This document shows, in pieces, positions 45,674 through 57,082 of a stretch of 64,000 bases of DNA (its first letter is position 1; each line of letters starts with the position of its first letter). Source of the stretch: Diphasiastrum complanatum (lineage: Eukaryota; Streptophyta; Lycopodiopsida; Lycopodiales; Lycopodiaceae); NCBI GenBank assembly GCA_029204225.1, contig CM055108.1, positions 17,703,779 through 17,767,778 of the forward strand, read 5' to 3'. Position numbers and translations under genes: made by a program. A model generated the notes under the pieces. It saw nothing but the letters and a program-made list of their open reading frames with translations. It did no database searches and was not told where the DNA came from.

Positions 45674-46108
45674 ATTGGAGTCAGGACGGAGAGATGAGAT
45701 ACACATCCTATCTGTTATGATTATTATTATTCATAGTTGATCGATCAATGGAGAAAGAGAATTAGTAATCATGAGTGTCCAATTTTTTCATCTACTCTCC
45801 ATAATCTTCACTCTCCTTTCCATCTCTCTAGCACCCATCTCTCTCTCGTACTACTCGCATGGCGGAAATTAGCTGGAGAAGCAGCGCTCATGCATGAATA
45901 TCAAGCTTAATCCATTAGTTGAGCCATATTCGATCAATCAAATTCAGCCACTGGATTTTGCTTCTCACGGGTCCTACCTTAATTACGTAGCCGGAGGAGA
46001 ACTTCATCACCAGGTAGACTCATTGATCGATCTCTACAATATCATAAGAGTATCTCATATTTTTACAAATGGGGTTTCACTATGGCTTCCAATTTTCTCA
46101 TCAATCTA

Positions 46109-46289
<181 letters not shown>

Positions 46290-46545
46290 TAGGACCGAAT
46301 AGTTTGGGGAAGGTAATCACCAAAAGTCTCTCTAGTGGACTTCATCTTCCAGAATGCACTCGTAAGATTGAACATGTGTATAATTTGTAGCTCTTTCGTT
46401 AGCGCTATGCTAGGGTAGGGTGGAAGAAAAGGCACTAATTATTTTCTTTTGACAAGCATTTAGAAAAAAGTCCTCGATCATCTCGCTCTCTCCCATCCTC
46501 ATCATGCCCCATGTAGCACTCATGGGTAATTGAGAGTTCGGCACT

Positions 46546-46670
46546 CCTGCACATGAATGACACTTGGGCCTCTCAAAAAAATGAAAAGAGGATTATGTGT
46601 ACAAACTCTGCACATGAATGACACTTGGGCCTCTCAAAAAAATGAAAAGAGAATTATGTGTACAAACTCA
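46546..46670. repeat. Tandem duplication, about 60 bp x 2
   Basis: The unit GCACATGAATGACACTTGGG...TGTGTACAAACTC occurs twice in a row with one difference (GAGGATT / GAGAATT). Confidence 0.9.
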
Positions 46671-46708
46671 CCTGATGGAGATTTTGAACGAGAGAAATGG
46701 ATGAATCC

Positions 46709-47621
<913 letters not shown>

Positions 47622-48575
47622 ATGGATCTTTCTCTTTCCTTGAACTGTAATTATAAGCGAGCATTGGAAGGTGAAGAATTAGTCAAGTGCCCTCATTGTG
47701 AATCTCTTAATACAAAGTTTCGCTTTTTCAACAATCATAAAGAGAATCAACCGAGATATAAGTGCAAAGATTGCGGCCTCACATTCACAAAGAATGGGAA
47801 GGTAAGAAAAAGGAGTAAGCTGCATGTGCATGAGCAAGAAGAGCAAGTGCTAGTCATGACTCAAAATATTGCACATGAAGAAACAACTGAATTTGAAGGA
47901 TTATCTCCACCAAACACTTGGCAAAGAACATTGGAGTTGGACAAATTAGGAAGTAATTGCTTGCATTGTGGCTCCATGGATATCAAATTCCGCTATTTCA
48001 ACAACAAAAAGCAAAGCCAAGCGAGATACCTATGCAGAAATTGTCATAAAACATTTACACGGGGTGGAAAATTAAGGAGCGGGACTACGAAGCTGGTTAA
48101 TTCAGTGCAACCAAGCCCCCGTGATTATAACGTCAAATCCCCTATAATTGAGGAAAATTTCGACAATATTGAAGCATCACCACCAACACTTGATCAGGGT
48201 TGTTGGGACGACTACAACGTCTTTGACATTCAAAACGAAACTTTATTGAACATATTCACGGAAGAAGATGCAAAGCTGGTTGAAGATTGGATTGGAGGAT
48301 TGACAGTTGATCAGCTTATGCGCAATATTGAATCTGATCAAACATGTGCTATGGGAAATTCGTATATGTACGAGGATCAAAGTCGCAGCAATATGCATAC
48401 TGAAAGCCTTGAAGCAACCGAGCTCCCAATTGAAGATAATTTGGACAATGACTATCTACTCAACATTGAAGATTTGCAGTTCACAATGGAAGATTTGGGC
48501 AAGCTCAACTTTCTAGAGGACATTGAAGATTTGCTGGATTCATTGGAGAGTCATACTCCAAACGATACTACATAG
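47622..48575 (+). CDS. Dof-type zinc-finger transcription factor with two Dof domains
   Basis: Intronless, 317 residues from ATG 47622 (an upstream in-frame start at 47577 is possible; MDLSLSL is preferred). Two Dof-like fingers with exact C-x2-C-x21-C-x2-C spacing: Cys23/26/48/51 (TKFRFFNNHKENQPRYKC) and Cys113/116/138/141 (IKFRYFNNKKQSQARYLC). TKF.(Y/F)(Y/F)NN....Q.RY is diagnostic of Dof, a plant-specific family binding AAAG sites in the nucleus. Typical members have one finger followed by an RNVPVGGG tail; here the tail is missing and its YWT is TFT in both fingers, so it is a divergent type. LSLSL at residues 3-7 fits an EAR repression motif. The C-terminal half is acidic and Asp/Leu-rich, possibly a transcriptional domain. 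No stop or frameshift; the only clear host gene here. Confidence 0.85.
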   Translation: MDLSLSLNCNYKRALEGEELVKCPHCESLNTKFRFFNNHKENQPRYKCKDCGLTFTKNGKVRKRSKLHVHEQEEQVLVMTQNIAHEETTEFEGLSPPNTWQRTLELDKLGSNCLHCGSMDIKFRYFNNKKQSQARYLCRNCHKTFTRGGKLRSGTTKLVNSVQPSPRDYNVKSPIIEENFDNIEASPPTLDQGCWDDYNVFDIQNETLLNIFTEEDAKLVEDWIGGLTVDQLMRNIESDQTCAMGNSYMYEDQSRSNMHTESLEATELPIEDNLDNDYLLNIEDLQFTMEDLGKLNFLEDIEDLLDSLESHTPNDTT

Positions 48576-50488
48576 CAAACTATATACTGCTCTTCTTTCT
48601 ATATCAACATTGACATTCAATAATTGTAGGCTTTTTTTTTATCATTTCTTGAGATTTCATTCTTTCTCCCATAGCTTTTTTTTTGCTTTGTATCGTCTCT
48701 TCTTCTACATACTCCCTTAATAATTCCCATTGACAAACAATCTTGTGTTGCTTTGCTACATGTAATTGGGTTGATTATTACTTTAGTTCTAAAAAGCACA
48801 CAATATAAAATGGTAGCCAAATGATGGGAGAAGTGGTACATCCTCGAGATCTGCTTTCCTACAAGCACGTATTTTCATAGCAAATGTCAATGTGAGAGCG
48901 ATAGCCAAGTATTAATATCTAGATCTTCAAGCAATCTTGAAAAGAAAAGAGCAAAAAAGACACAATGGCTTGGACACAAGGCTTTCTTGAAAATTAGCTT
49001 TAGAAATAGAAAAACTAAAAATACACAAAAAAGTGTCTTTCCTTTTAGGGAGTTTGGACATTATGCGAGCAAAAAGTGTGGGTTTGGCAAGTTTAGTTTG
49101 TCAAAAACTATCAACTGTGGTCAATGTCAAATTCAAATTTCAAAACATTGGCCCAACTCAACCTGCCAAGCATGAAAATCACATGTAATGCAAGTCAAGA
49201 TGATACATAAGATTTTGACATGAGATCACAACATGACATTCATAACTTTTTTGGTCATTTATAGCTAATATGAACGTGGCTGTGAATGTCAAGTTTATTT
49301 TGCTCCTAGTTCTACTTGTTGGCGAATAAAGCTGGTACACAAAAGAAAAAATTGAAATTGTTTTATAATTTAAAATTTACATATTTTTTAATGTTAGATT
49401 GATTTCTTTGTCACTTAGGAGTTCTATTCATTAACAAGTAGATCTAGTAGAGCCAAAAATGAAAAGAAAAATTCTTTTGACTTACTATCTTTGTTCACTA
49501 GTGAGAGTTAGTAAGGCAAAAGAAATAGTTCAATTAAATTATTTTACAATGAATTTTTCAATTTTTTGAAAAGAAAATCAAAATTCTATATTGTTTTTCA
49601 AAAAGTAAAATTCAAATCAAATAAACTCTACTCAAGTAGAGTTGGTGACTCTCTTTTTTTTTTTGGTCATTCACAATTCTATAAACGACCCTTTGCTATA
49701 TAAAGACCTAGAGGTTTGGTTGTCTTTATTAATAAATATTATGATTTTGGAGTTTGATATTTGTACATTGAGTTAACATATATTGAGTTCCATTTTATCT
49801 TAAGACTGTAAAAAAACAAGAATAAAAAACTCACAATACTTATAGACATCTATTCACAATTTGTCGATCTTCCCTTATTGGGAAAGGAAGGAGATGATTT
49901 GTGATTGGACCACAACATTTGAACTGAAAGTCCAATCAAGTTTAACTACTTGGATTAACTATTTTTAAGATTTTAAACTCAACTTTACAATTTCTTTAGT
50001 ACTAAGCTATAAAATGGCCATTTAATTAAAGATTGCTTGTGCTTCTATACTAATCAGCTACATTACTGTCAAGCTAGACTTATATTAAAAGAAAAGATAA
50101 TCTTGGGCATACTCCTATTTATCTATACATATGGTTTACAAATTATTTATGATGTTTACAATTTGGCCTATGTCCAAACTTAGCATTGTCTTAGAATCGA
50201 CCACACTTAGTGCACTAGTAGCATTTATGTTGAGATTGGGGTAAGTGGTGGAGGAGAAAGGAGCATAAGGGGAGCATAATGAAGAGGTATGGTGCTGGAT
50301 AGAGGGAATATGGAGGTGTCGGAGGTGAAGTAGGCCTTTCAAATCCTTAAGCTAGGAATGAGAAACATGGCTAGGGGGCATTCCATAACTAGTAATTGGA
50401 ATCCGGTAAGCATAACTTGAACGCCTCCAAAATTTTCGTTTCAAATCGCTATGCTTCAAAACTTGGTACTCCTTTAGCTGGACGTACT
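48576..50488. other. AT-rich non-coding stretch
   Basis: About 1.9 kb of strongly AT-rich DNA with short, unconvincing frames. No LTR, repeat pair or RNA gene recognised. Confidence 0.5.
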
Positions 50489-51874
50489 CTAGCGCGCATA
50501 CATGAAGGTTGAGCCTATGTACAGTTCAACTGACTTGAATGGCAAAACTTTAAATTTTCCTTGGATTATGGGCCAACATAGACATCTCTTTTGCTCTATG
50601 CTAAGTTGGTCCCATAACCAGAGAAAACCTTCTTTTTCCCACATTGACTGCCAGTTCTCGAATGCCATGCCTATTGAGCTTGGTAGCATCAAATACTTGA
50701 CATGCCATTGCAATTTGATGTTAAGATGGCAAGGACTCCACTTTCAAAATCATTCAGAAAAAACTTGAAAACGTTCTGCACATATGTACCTTCGTCTGAT
50801 TTCTCCTCGGTCATTTTGCCTTAGGCTATGCTTCTGCAATGTCCTGGATGTGGATGTCTACAGCGAGCTTCTAGTCTTTGAGATATTGTTTTAGATCTGC
50901 TACTTCCTTTTAAAGGTCAAAGATTTCGATGCAGGCTTCAACATACTCTAAGTGATTAACAACTCCCGAACATTTGTGAGTTGCCTGAAATTGCTTCGCC
51001 AATTCTTCAATCTTTTCTAGGGCTTGCAAATATTCCTCATGTGCATCTGGCCCAGAACAAATTGTTGTCTCGGCGGATAGTTCATTCAGCTTGGCGAGTT
51101 CTTCTTCGACTAACACTTTGTTGTTTTCGAGCGGAAGAAGAAACTCGCCTCAAAATTTTTTGAGCATCTGGTCCTGAAGAGACTGCAGCTTCAAGAGATC
51201 AATCTGAATTGATCCAAAGTTGTTGCATAATTGTAAGGCAGTTTCTATCTTTATTCTCCTAGTAGTCTTGAAGAGTGGTCTGTAGAGTGGTCTTTTGTGC
51301 GTTGACCTTATTAAGCTCAGTTGTCAAAGAATCAAAATTTGTCTGCAATTCTGCAGACTTGGTCGTTAGTGTTGCTGTCCTTGTATGATTGGGCTTTGTC
51401 AATTGATTGTTGGAGCATTCGGCCCAAAGAGCGATTTTGCTCAGTCAACAACTTGTTGTCTGCCTCTAGAAATGTAATCTTCTCAGCCAACATTTTAATG
51501 TTGCTGGTCATCTCATCCGTATGTTGGAATAATTGCATCATGCTATCTTGGATGTGCAGATCATAGACATGGATTTTACCAACAATATCCTTGGCATTCA
51601 AGAAAAATTGACGATACCATCTATACAAATTCTCTTTGTCGTCCTCATCCACGTTCGTTGCCTCCTCATCAACCCCTTTGTCTTTGTCTTGCATCTGCGT
51701 GTCGGAGATGGTGTCTTCGCCATCCGTGGATGCAGAGCTCTTTGGCTTCTCAGAAGACCCGTCTGTAGCTAGGACGATGGCCAAAGTATCGGCTGCAGTA
51801 GAGGGCTCAGGTATATTCTGTGCAACAACATTCGACTCTGTTTCCTTCGGGACTTCTGTTGTGTCGACCTCCAT
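50489..51874 (-). pseudogene. Second decayed coiled-coil gag-like gene
   Basis: Minus strand: ATG 51874 (MEVDTTEVPKETESN) opens 180 codons with an acidic Ser/Thr-rich N-terminus, ENLYRWYRQFFLNAKDIVGK, then a long heptad-like region (KITFLEADNKLLTEQNRSL). After 51332 the frame breaks, but LVEEELAKLNELSAET (about 51115) and RHGIRELAVNVGKRRFSL-like residues continue to about 50489. Organisation resembles the pseudogene at 4450-5200 (acidic/proline-rich start, coiled coil, no enzyme), though I see no close sequence match. Likely a structural protein of an LTR element; not assigned to a family. Confidence 0.45.
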
Positions 51875-51924
51875 GGCTGCAGTGAATGCTGGTTGGACTT
51901 GTGAAACAGAGGTGTTTTTTTAGC

Positions 51925-52110
51925 TTCAAGACACCTTCTTAACTGATGATCTACACCAAGCTTATACAGAACATTGTTAATAATGGTATAAGGTACGACT
52001 TTATATTGAAAGATTGTCTTTTTCTCCAAGTCATTCCCATCAGGGTTGTGAAGAATTGCCAGAAATTGGCAAATCTAGCTTGATCAAAAACCATGTAGAA
52101 CTTTGTAAAT
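51925..52110 (-). pseudogene. Ty3/gypsy fragment before the integrase zinc module
   Basis: Minus strand reads LEKKTIFQYKVVPYTIINN then VLYKLGVDHQLRRCLE. The pattern Y.I....LYK.G.D..LRRCL is the segment between RNase H and the H2C2 module of gypsy elements. It then runs into the gag-like gene without the zinc residues. Confidence 0.55.
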
Positions 52111-52166
52111 ATTGTGTATAATTGGGTTCCACACATGGAAGGCCAATATGCCACATGGCAACCCAC

Positions 52167-53290
52167 TCCTAATGTAGGTTAGGTCAAGTCAAGAGAGTTG
52201 GTCATGTCTATTTGGTGGTCATCCCTACTTTATAGGACCTACACCTAGGTTTAAGATGAAAATTTGACCAACTAGCTACCTACCAAGCATAACTCAAGGA
52301 TCTAGGCTAGGGTTTCATTTTAGGGCAAGAAGTGTGAGTTAACTTCCTTATTACATGTTGGAAATCCACCTAACTTCAAGAAGGAAGTCGAATTTGCTAT
52401 GTATTCCAACTCCCATAGTGAGAAGATAGAATATTTTTTGGAGCTCATTGGCAATCTCAAGCTAGTTCACTATGTACATTGAGTTTTTGTGATCCAAATG
52501 AAACCAAATCAATTTCTACGTGTTTCTCAGGTTGAAGGCCGTACTACAGCCTATAGTACACACATGTGGCCTCCGATTTCAATGTTGATCAATGATTTTG
52601 ATTGTTAATGTTTGTTGTTTGTCAAATTGCCAATCTAGATCAACTTTTTGATGACTAGTTTTTTGATAGATTGTTAAGCAAGCATCCAATCACTCTTGTG
52701 GATGTTTTGTAGATCAATTTATGGTCCTAAAGTACAGTACTTTCACATGGCATCGGAGCCAAGTACAAGAGCATAAGCCATTGATCTAATGAAAATCCAT
52801 TTTTAGCAAGTTTTGGTTCTAAAAACTAGTATTGAGAGGGCAAGCTAGATTCTTGATTTTGGTGAGGAGATTTGATCCCAAAGTTGGTAGGGGTCCAAAT
52901 CTGTACTGTCCACATGTGTGGGCACCTCTGGACCTGCATTTAATGCATGGTATTCGTTTGATCCAAATAAATTCAATTTGTGAGCTTTTGATATAATTTT
53001 TGGTGAAAATCTTAGGATAAGCTACCAAGATTGAGTGCCATTGATTAGATTTGACTTAGGGTCATGAGTCTAATTAATCTAGGCTGAAATAAGGTCCTCT
53101 AAACTTGTTTTACAGGTCCTGAATGTACATCAAAAAGTGTGAAAGAGATTTAGTCATGTTATTGTCCAAAAATAGCCAAAATTGGCAAGATTTGATTGTA
53201 AGTAGATTTCACAACATCTTATCTTCATTCCAAATTTGTGAGGGAGTGCTAGAACTAAGATTATAAGTCCATTTGTTGGATTAGAAATCT
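52167..53290. other. No gene seen
   Basis: Non-coding. Runs up to the coding frames of copy 2 of the multi-gene unit. Confidence 0.4.
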
Positions 53291-53293
53291 AAT

Positions 53294-53812
53294 TTGAGTG
53301 AAACACGAGAGATTGAATTCTACAAATTGTGCTATTTGGAAGGTCAAGATGGAGTTGCAGACACACCCACAAGCAAACCGACAACAACATCACAGAAGCA
53401 AGAGCTAGTAGAATCCATCAAGCCAGTGATAGCTGAGGAAGTCAAGAAATTGGCAACCAAGGAATTTCGACAGATTCTATCAGGGCTCTTAGTGCAATCA
53501 TTGCAAGGATTTCTTCATGATGAATTACAAAGGGGACCAGTGTCAAAAGAGAAAATTGAAGGCAGTTCAGCACAAGATCCAAGGGAAAGTGCAGTCACGC
53601 AGCCTTCAAATGGGAATTGTAATGACCAATGGAAGACTAAAGTTGATGATTGCACCTCAACGACCAAGATTCAACCAAAGTCTCATTGTTCCACAATGCA
53701 GCAGTCCAAACCAACGCCAAACACGGGTATATCCATTTTCAAAAGGCCAAATCCAGGGAATCCAAGCCTGAATAGGCCTCCAGTCCACAGCAAGCACCAG
53801 TGCTCAAAATGA
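53294..53812 (+). CDS. Unrecognised ORF at the left end of copy 2
   Basis: Open frame of 173 codons without an ATG at its start (first codon TTG), so it is probably part of an exon. SKPTTTSQKQELVESIKPVI and EEVKKLATKEFRQILSGLLV look helical; the second half is polar with many Gln/Ser/Pro and ends HSKHQCSK. Position before gene B suggests it could correspond to gene A of copy 1, but I see no clear alignment. Function unknown. Confidence 0.4.
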   Translation: MSETREIEFYKLCYLEGQDGVADTPTSKPTTTSQKQELVESIKPVIAEEVKKLATKEFRQILSGLLVQSLQGFLHDELQRGPVSKEKIEGSSAQDPRESAVTQPSNGNCNDQWKTKVDDCTSTTKIQPKSHCSTMQQSKPTPNTGISIFKRPNPGNPSLNRPPVHSKHQCSK

Positions 53813-53879
53813 CAAAATCTTGTCCTCAATTTGTAAGATTGACTGCAGAGGAAAGTCGTCAGGTTCAAGCATACCACGA

Positions 53880-54607
53880 ATACCCTGGATAGACAAAGTA
53901 GTCAAATGAGCACATCGTATCCACATTACAAATTGGGAGAGTCTAGGACATTGGGAATAGTTGCGCCAATCTATGAAGAGCAATATCAACAAGTTTTATC
54001 TTGGGATATTCTAATGGAATGCCTCGACTACCCAATTGTCAATGAACAAGGTTATCCGGAATGGCCACCAGAATCTTAATGCTTTTGTTCCAAGCTATAT
54101 AATGATGTACAAAAGTCACTCAAAACTAGTACAGGATCCAAAAATGTGCACTTAAGATGGTTTGTTCCAATGTCATTGTTTGTCAGCTCTTTTTCAGACA
54201 CGGAAGTGCATCGAACTCCCACATTGTTTGTTTGCAAAAATCTTTCAGATGATTTTTTATTCAAATTCATGGACAAAGGTTGGGATATAAGATCCACTGC
54301 AGATATTTCTTGTAGAATCAAACATTCATCCATATCATTTAGATACAATATAGAAAAGCAAATGCTTAGTATGGTGTTTCATTATCAGAGATGGAAAGAA
54401 CACAATGGTACTTGGGCCCCATTAGATCAAGATCTAGACAACATTGGACACACTGATCGTATAGGCATTGATATCATGGCAAATGGGGATTTACTTACTA
54501 CTATTGAGGTTGAGCAAGACTGGACCTTATTCTACATTAGAACGGAACTGACACTTTTACAGCAAGTTATCCCCGAATATTTCAACTTTATATTAGATGG
54601 AAAATTG
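53880..54607 (+). pseudogene. Gene B of copy 2
   Basis: Homologue of 10430-11177. Upstream part: HYKLGESRTLGIVAPIYEEQ and NEQGYPEWPPES followed by a stop near 54078, matching DEWPTPDS in copy 1. From about 54110 it is open: TSTGSKNVHLRWF, HRTPTLFVCKNLSDD, NIEKQMLSMVFHYQRW, IEVEQDWTLFYIRTELTLLQ, ending GKL with donor TTG|GTATGT at 54607, the same position as in copy 1. Unknown function; protein-level conservation indicates a once-functional gene. Confidence 0.68.
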
Positions 54608-54966
54608 GTATGTAAAATCCATGAATTTGTATATTAATTTATATTCATTATCATTTTTGTCAATATTTGGATCACTAACTGTAATTTGATTAATGTATGT
54701 TTGTGCATATACGTAAAAGACATGAAGAGAAAATCAAATGCAAAGATTTGGACAGAATTGTTCAGATAATAGAGCAATCATGATACAAGATTTGTAAAAG
54801 CTCTCATAAATATCAATATATTTCTCATTTTCTGAGAATGTACATGTGTGTTGTGTATTTAACAATGGATGCTTTTTTCTCATTGTCTCTATCTTTCATA
54901 TGCCCATAATTATTCACAGGGCATTACATCAAAAATGTATATCTCTATTTAATCTATTATTTACAG

Positions 54967-55196
54967 CTCAAAGTGGTATGGATTATCTCCACCCTGCACT
55001 AGTGTCAGTTGTTGACTTGATTGGCCTCCCGTTTCTGCAGCTGGACTGGGTGTTGCATGAGATAATAAGTTCACCAACATCTGTTGACGAAACTCATATA
55101 TCTCATTCATTGAAAATGCTCAACATTTATACTGCAAATTCAAAAGAACCGAGTCAATTGACTTATCAAAAACCAAATCGAAAACAACTTAGTTAG
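54967..55196 (+). CDS. Possible terminal exon of gene B (copy 2)
   Basis: Follows a TTTACAG acceptor and reads SGMDYLHPALVSVVDLIGLP, LQLDWVLHEIISSPTS, ending PNRKQLS and TAG. The splice phase does not fit directly with the donor at 54607, so an intermediate exon would be needed. No counterpart found in copy 1. Confidence 0.3.
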
Positions 55197-55217
55197 GCCA
55201 TTCACTAGTCTATTTAC

Positions 55218-56384
55218 CTTTCGTATATCTGGAGCCCTGGATTGCATGATGTACCACTCTAAAAAGTCCTATACATTGCGGATGGAGAACCATCCACAAC
55301 TATGTCCATCCTCTTGTTGAGCTGACTTCAATCACAAAACATATAATAGGTTAGTTATGCACTCTGAAAAAAACAGATCATATTACCTATCAAATACTTG
55401 ATGAGAAATACTTACTTCTACATCAACAATCTCCAGGTGTCTATTTACAGTGGCCCCATCCGGCCTTGGCAAAAATGGCAACATTCTGCTGTACATCACG
55501 TCCGTTTCGACATGGGTAGACTTTAAGGGGTTCATCTTTAAACAGATGGGATTAATGATCCCATCTGAATCTTCCAATGCTTACTGCAAACAAGAGATAA
55601 TTAGTTAAACTAAAGGAATTACAATACCTATTAAAAATATTACTAGAATATATTCTATGTAATCACTTACTTTTGGCAGTATGGAATAATAAAGACTTTG
55701 GTCTCCAAGGTTGTATGGAGAAGATACTTCGTCGCCTTAGTTGGACTATGAAGGCTGTGTGAGAAAAAGGACAGCACAACTCTAATGTCCTTAGTATCAT
55801 CGCATGACATCTATTTACAAAATACATCAAACCAGCCTCCACAACTGGATCTGATATATCTGAGATCTTCTCCTTCAAGGCATCACAAAAGTCTTTATTT
55901 ATGTGATTTATATAATTAATTGAACTTAGAAAAAAAGAAAATTGACCACCTAGCTTGTCAATTTCTTTGGCAACATACTCATCAAAAATTATATACCTCT
56001 CAGAATCTAAAAATGAATCTTTGGGATCAATAGGAAATCTTACACAAAGATCCTTATAAAAATCACCTATTAAACATAAATCTAGATCTGATATTATTTT
56101 ATCTACAGTTGAGTTCATATCCTCTTTATTGTAAGATGGAATGGAGGGAATGGAAGAGGAACTACTTGAATAGTTAGGGGTGGTGGGAGGAGAAGAAAGC
56201 ACTGCAGACTGGTGTGATGGTCCAACCAAAGGACGAGAGATGTGAGGGGGGGATGGTGACTCGCTGAGTACCACCCTTTGCTTGGCAGGCCTGGTGGGCT
56301 TGGTCTACTTCCTTCTTCATTGAGGAACAAGACCTCTCTCTGTAGGTGGTGACCTAGAAGTGAAGCCACTCTTAAAGACTTAAT
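55218..56384 (-). pseudogene. C48 Ulp1-like protease with linker (copy 2)
   Basis: Minus strand. The linker begins VFKSGFTSRSPPTERGLVPQ, then a basic RRK-stop-TKPTRPAKQ (copy 1: PRKQTAPKHAPKK), a Ser/Pro-rich tract, the helical block with ISDPVVEAGLMYFV, and, after a frame change, KVFIIPYCQ with a GTAAGT donor (exon ends 55671). Exon 55583-55416 starts NKHWK, the His-Trp motif. Exon 55325-55218 reads SAQQEDGHSCGWFSIRNV, the Gln/Cys motif. Exon borders equal those of copy 1. Stops after the Cys block and in the linker inactivate it. It continues, in frame, from the H3-like domain once element G is removed. The last exon of copy 1 has no clear counterpart. Confidence 0.82.
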
Positions 56385-56422
56385 CGTATGTACTCCTCAG
56401 CCTCATGACAAGATGCATGTCC
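56385..56422 (-). pseudogene. C-terminal end of H3-like domain (copy 2), left of element G
   Basis: Reads HLVMRLRSTYD then TAA, completing the alpha-3 helix after MPQDM at 61978. Canonical H3 ends MPKDIQLARRIRGERA. The stop, and two more (TGA, TAG), lie in the same frame before the protease. Confidence 0.78.
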
Positions 56423-57069
56423 TGTGAAAAATACAGATCCTAAGTGGATCTAAACTCCAAGATCATTGGCTTGAATGCTTGCACTCCAAACTACATAAGC
56501 TAGGAATTGGCAACACATTCTATGCTACCTAGAATGCAAAGAACTTGATCAAAAAGCATTTATCACAAATGGAAACTTCCATAAACATCAAGTGCGGCCC
56601 AAAATAGCATTATACAGTCCATAATACATCAGCCTATCACTTTTGGAAAGCACCTAAGATCATACACACAAAGCTTGAACTCAATCACTACACAATGCCA
56701 ACAATGGAAGGAGAACCCAATAGAAAAATCTCTCATTAAGCAAATGAATACAATGGATCTGCTCCAACCTATTTCTCCACGGCCTACCTGCTATATATAG
56801 CTGAGAGAGATGACTCTCTCTCCTCTCTCTAGACCCTCCTTACCTAAAATATGCCCTATATAGGTAAAATTGGCATATATGTCCAAAATACATGAAAATG
56901 GACTCATTTCGAAGGTCTTGAAGTTTGACACTTCTTCATACTGAAAAAATACACTTACTAAAAATATCTAGACCTGTTTCACACGTGTGAAAAGTCAGAT
57001 CCTAAACTATGTGCCATTTTTAGCAATTTTGGCCTAAAACTAGACAAGGAAATGTTGACAATTTTCACA
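56423..57069 (-). repeat. 3' LTR of element G
   Basis: 647 bp, identical by eye to 61331-61977. Carries TTCACACGTGTGAA near 56978-56991. Confidence 0.94.
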
Positions 57070-57082
57070 CTCCCTCTTCAAC

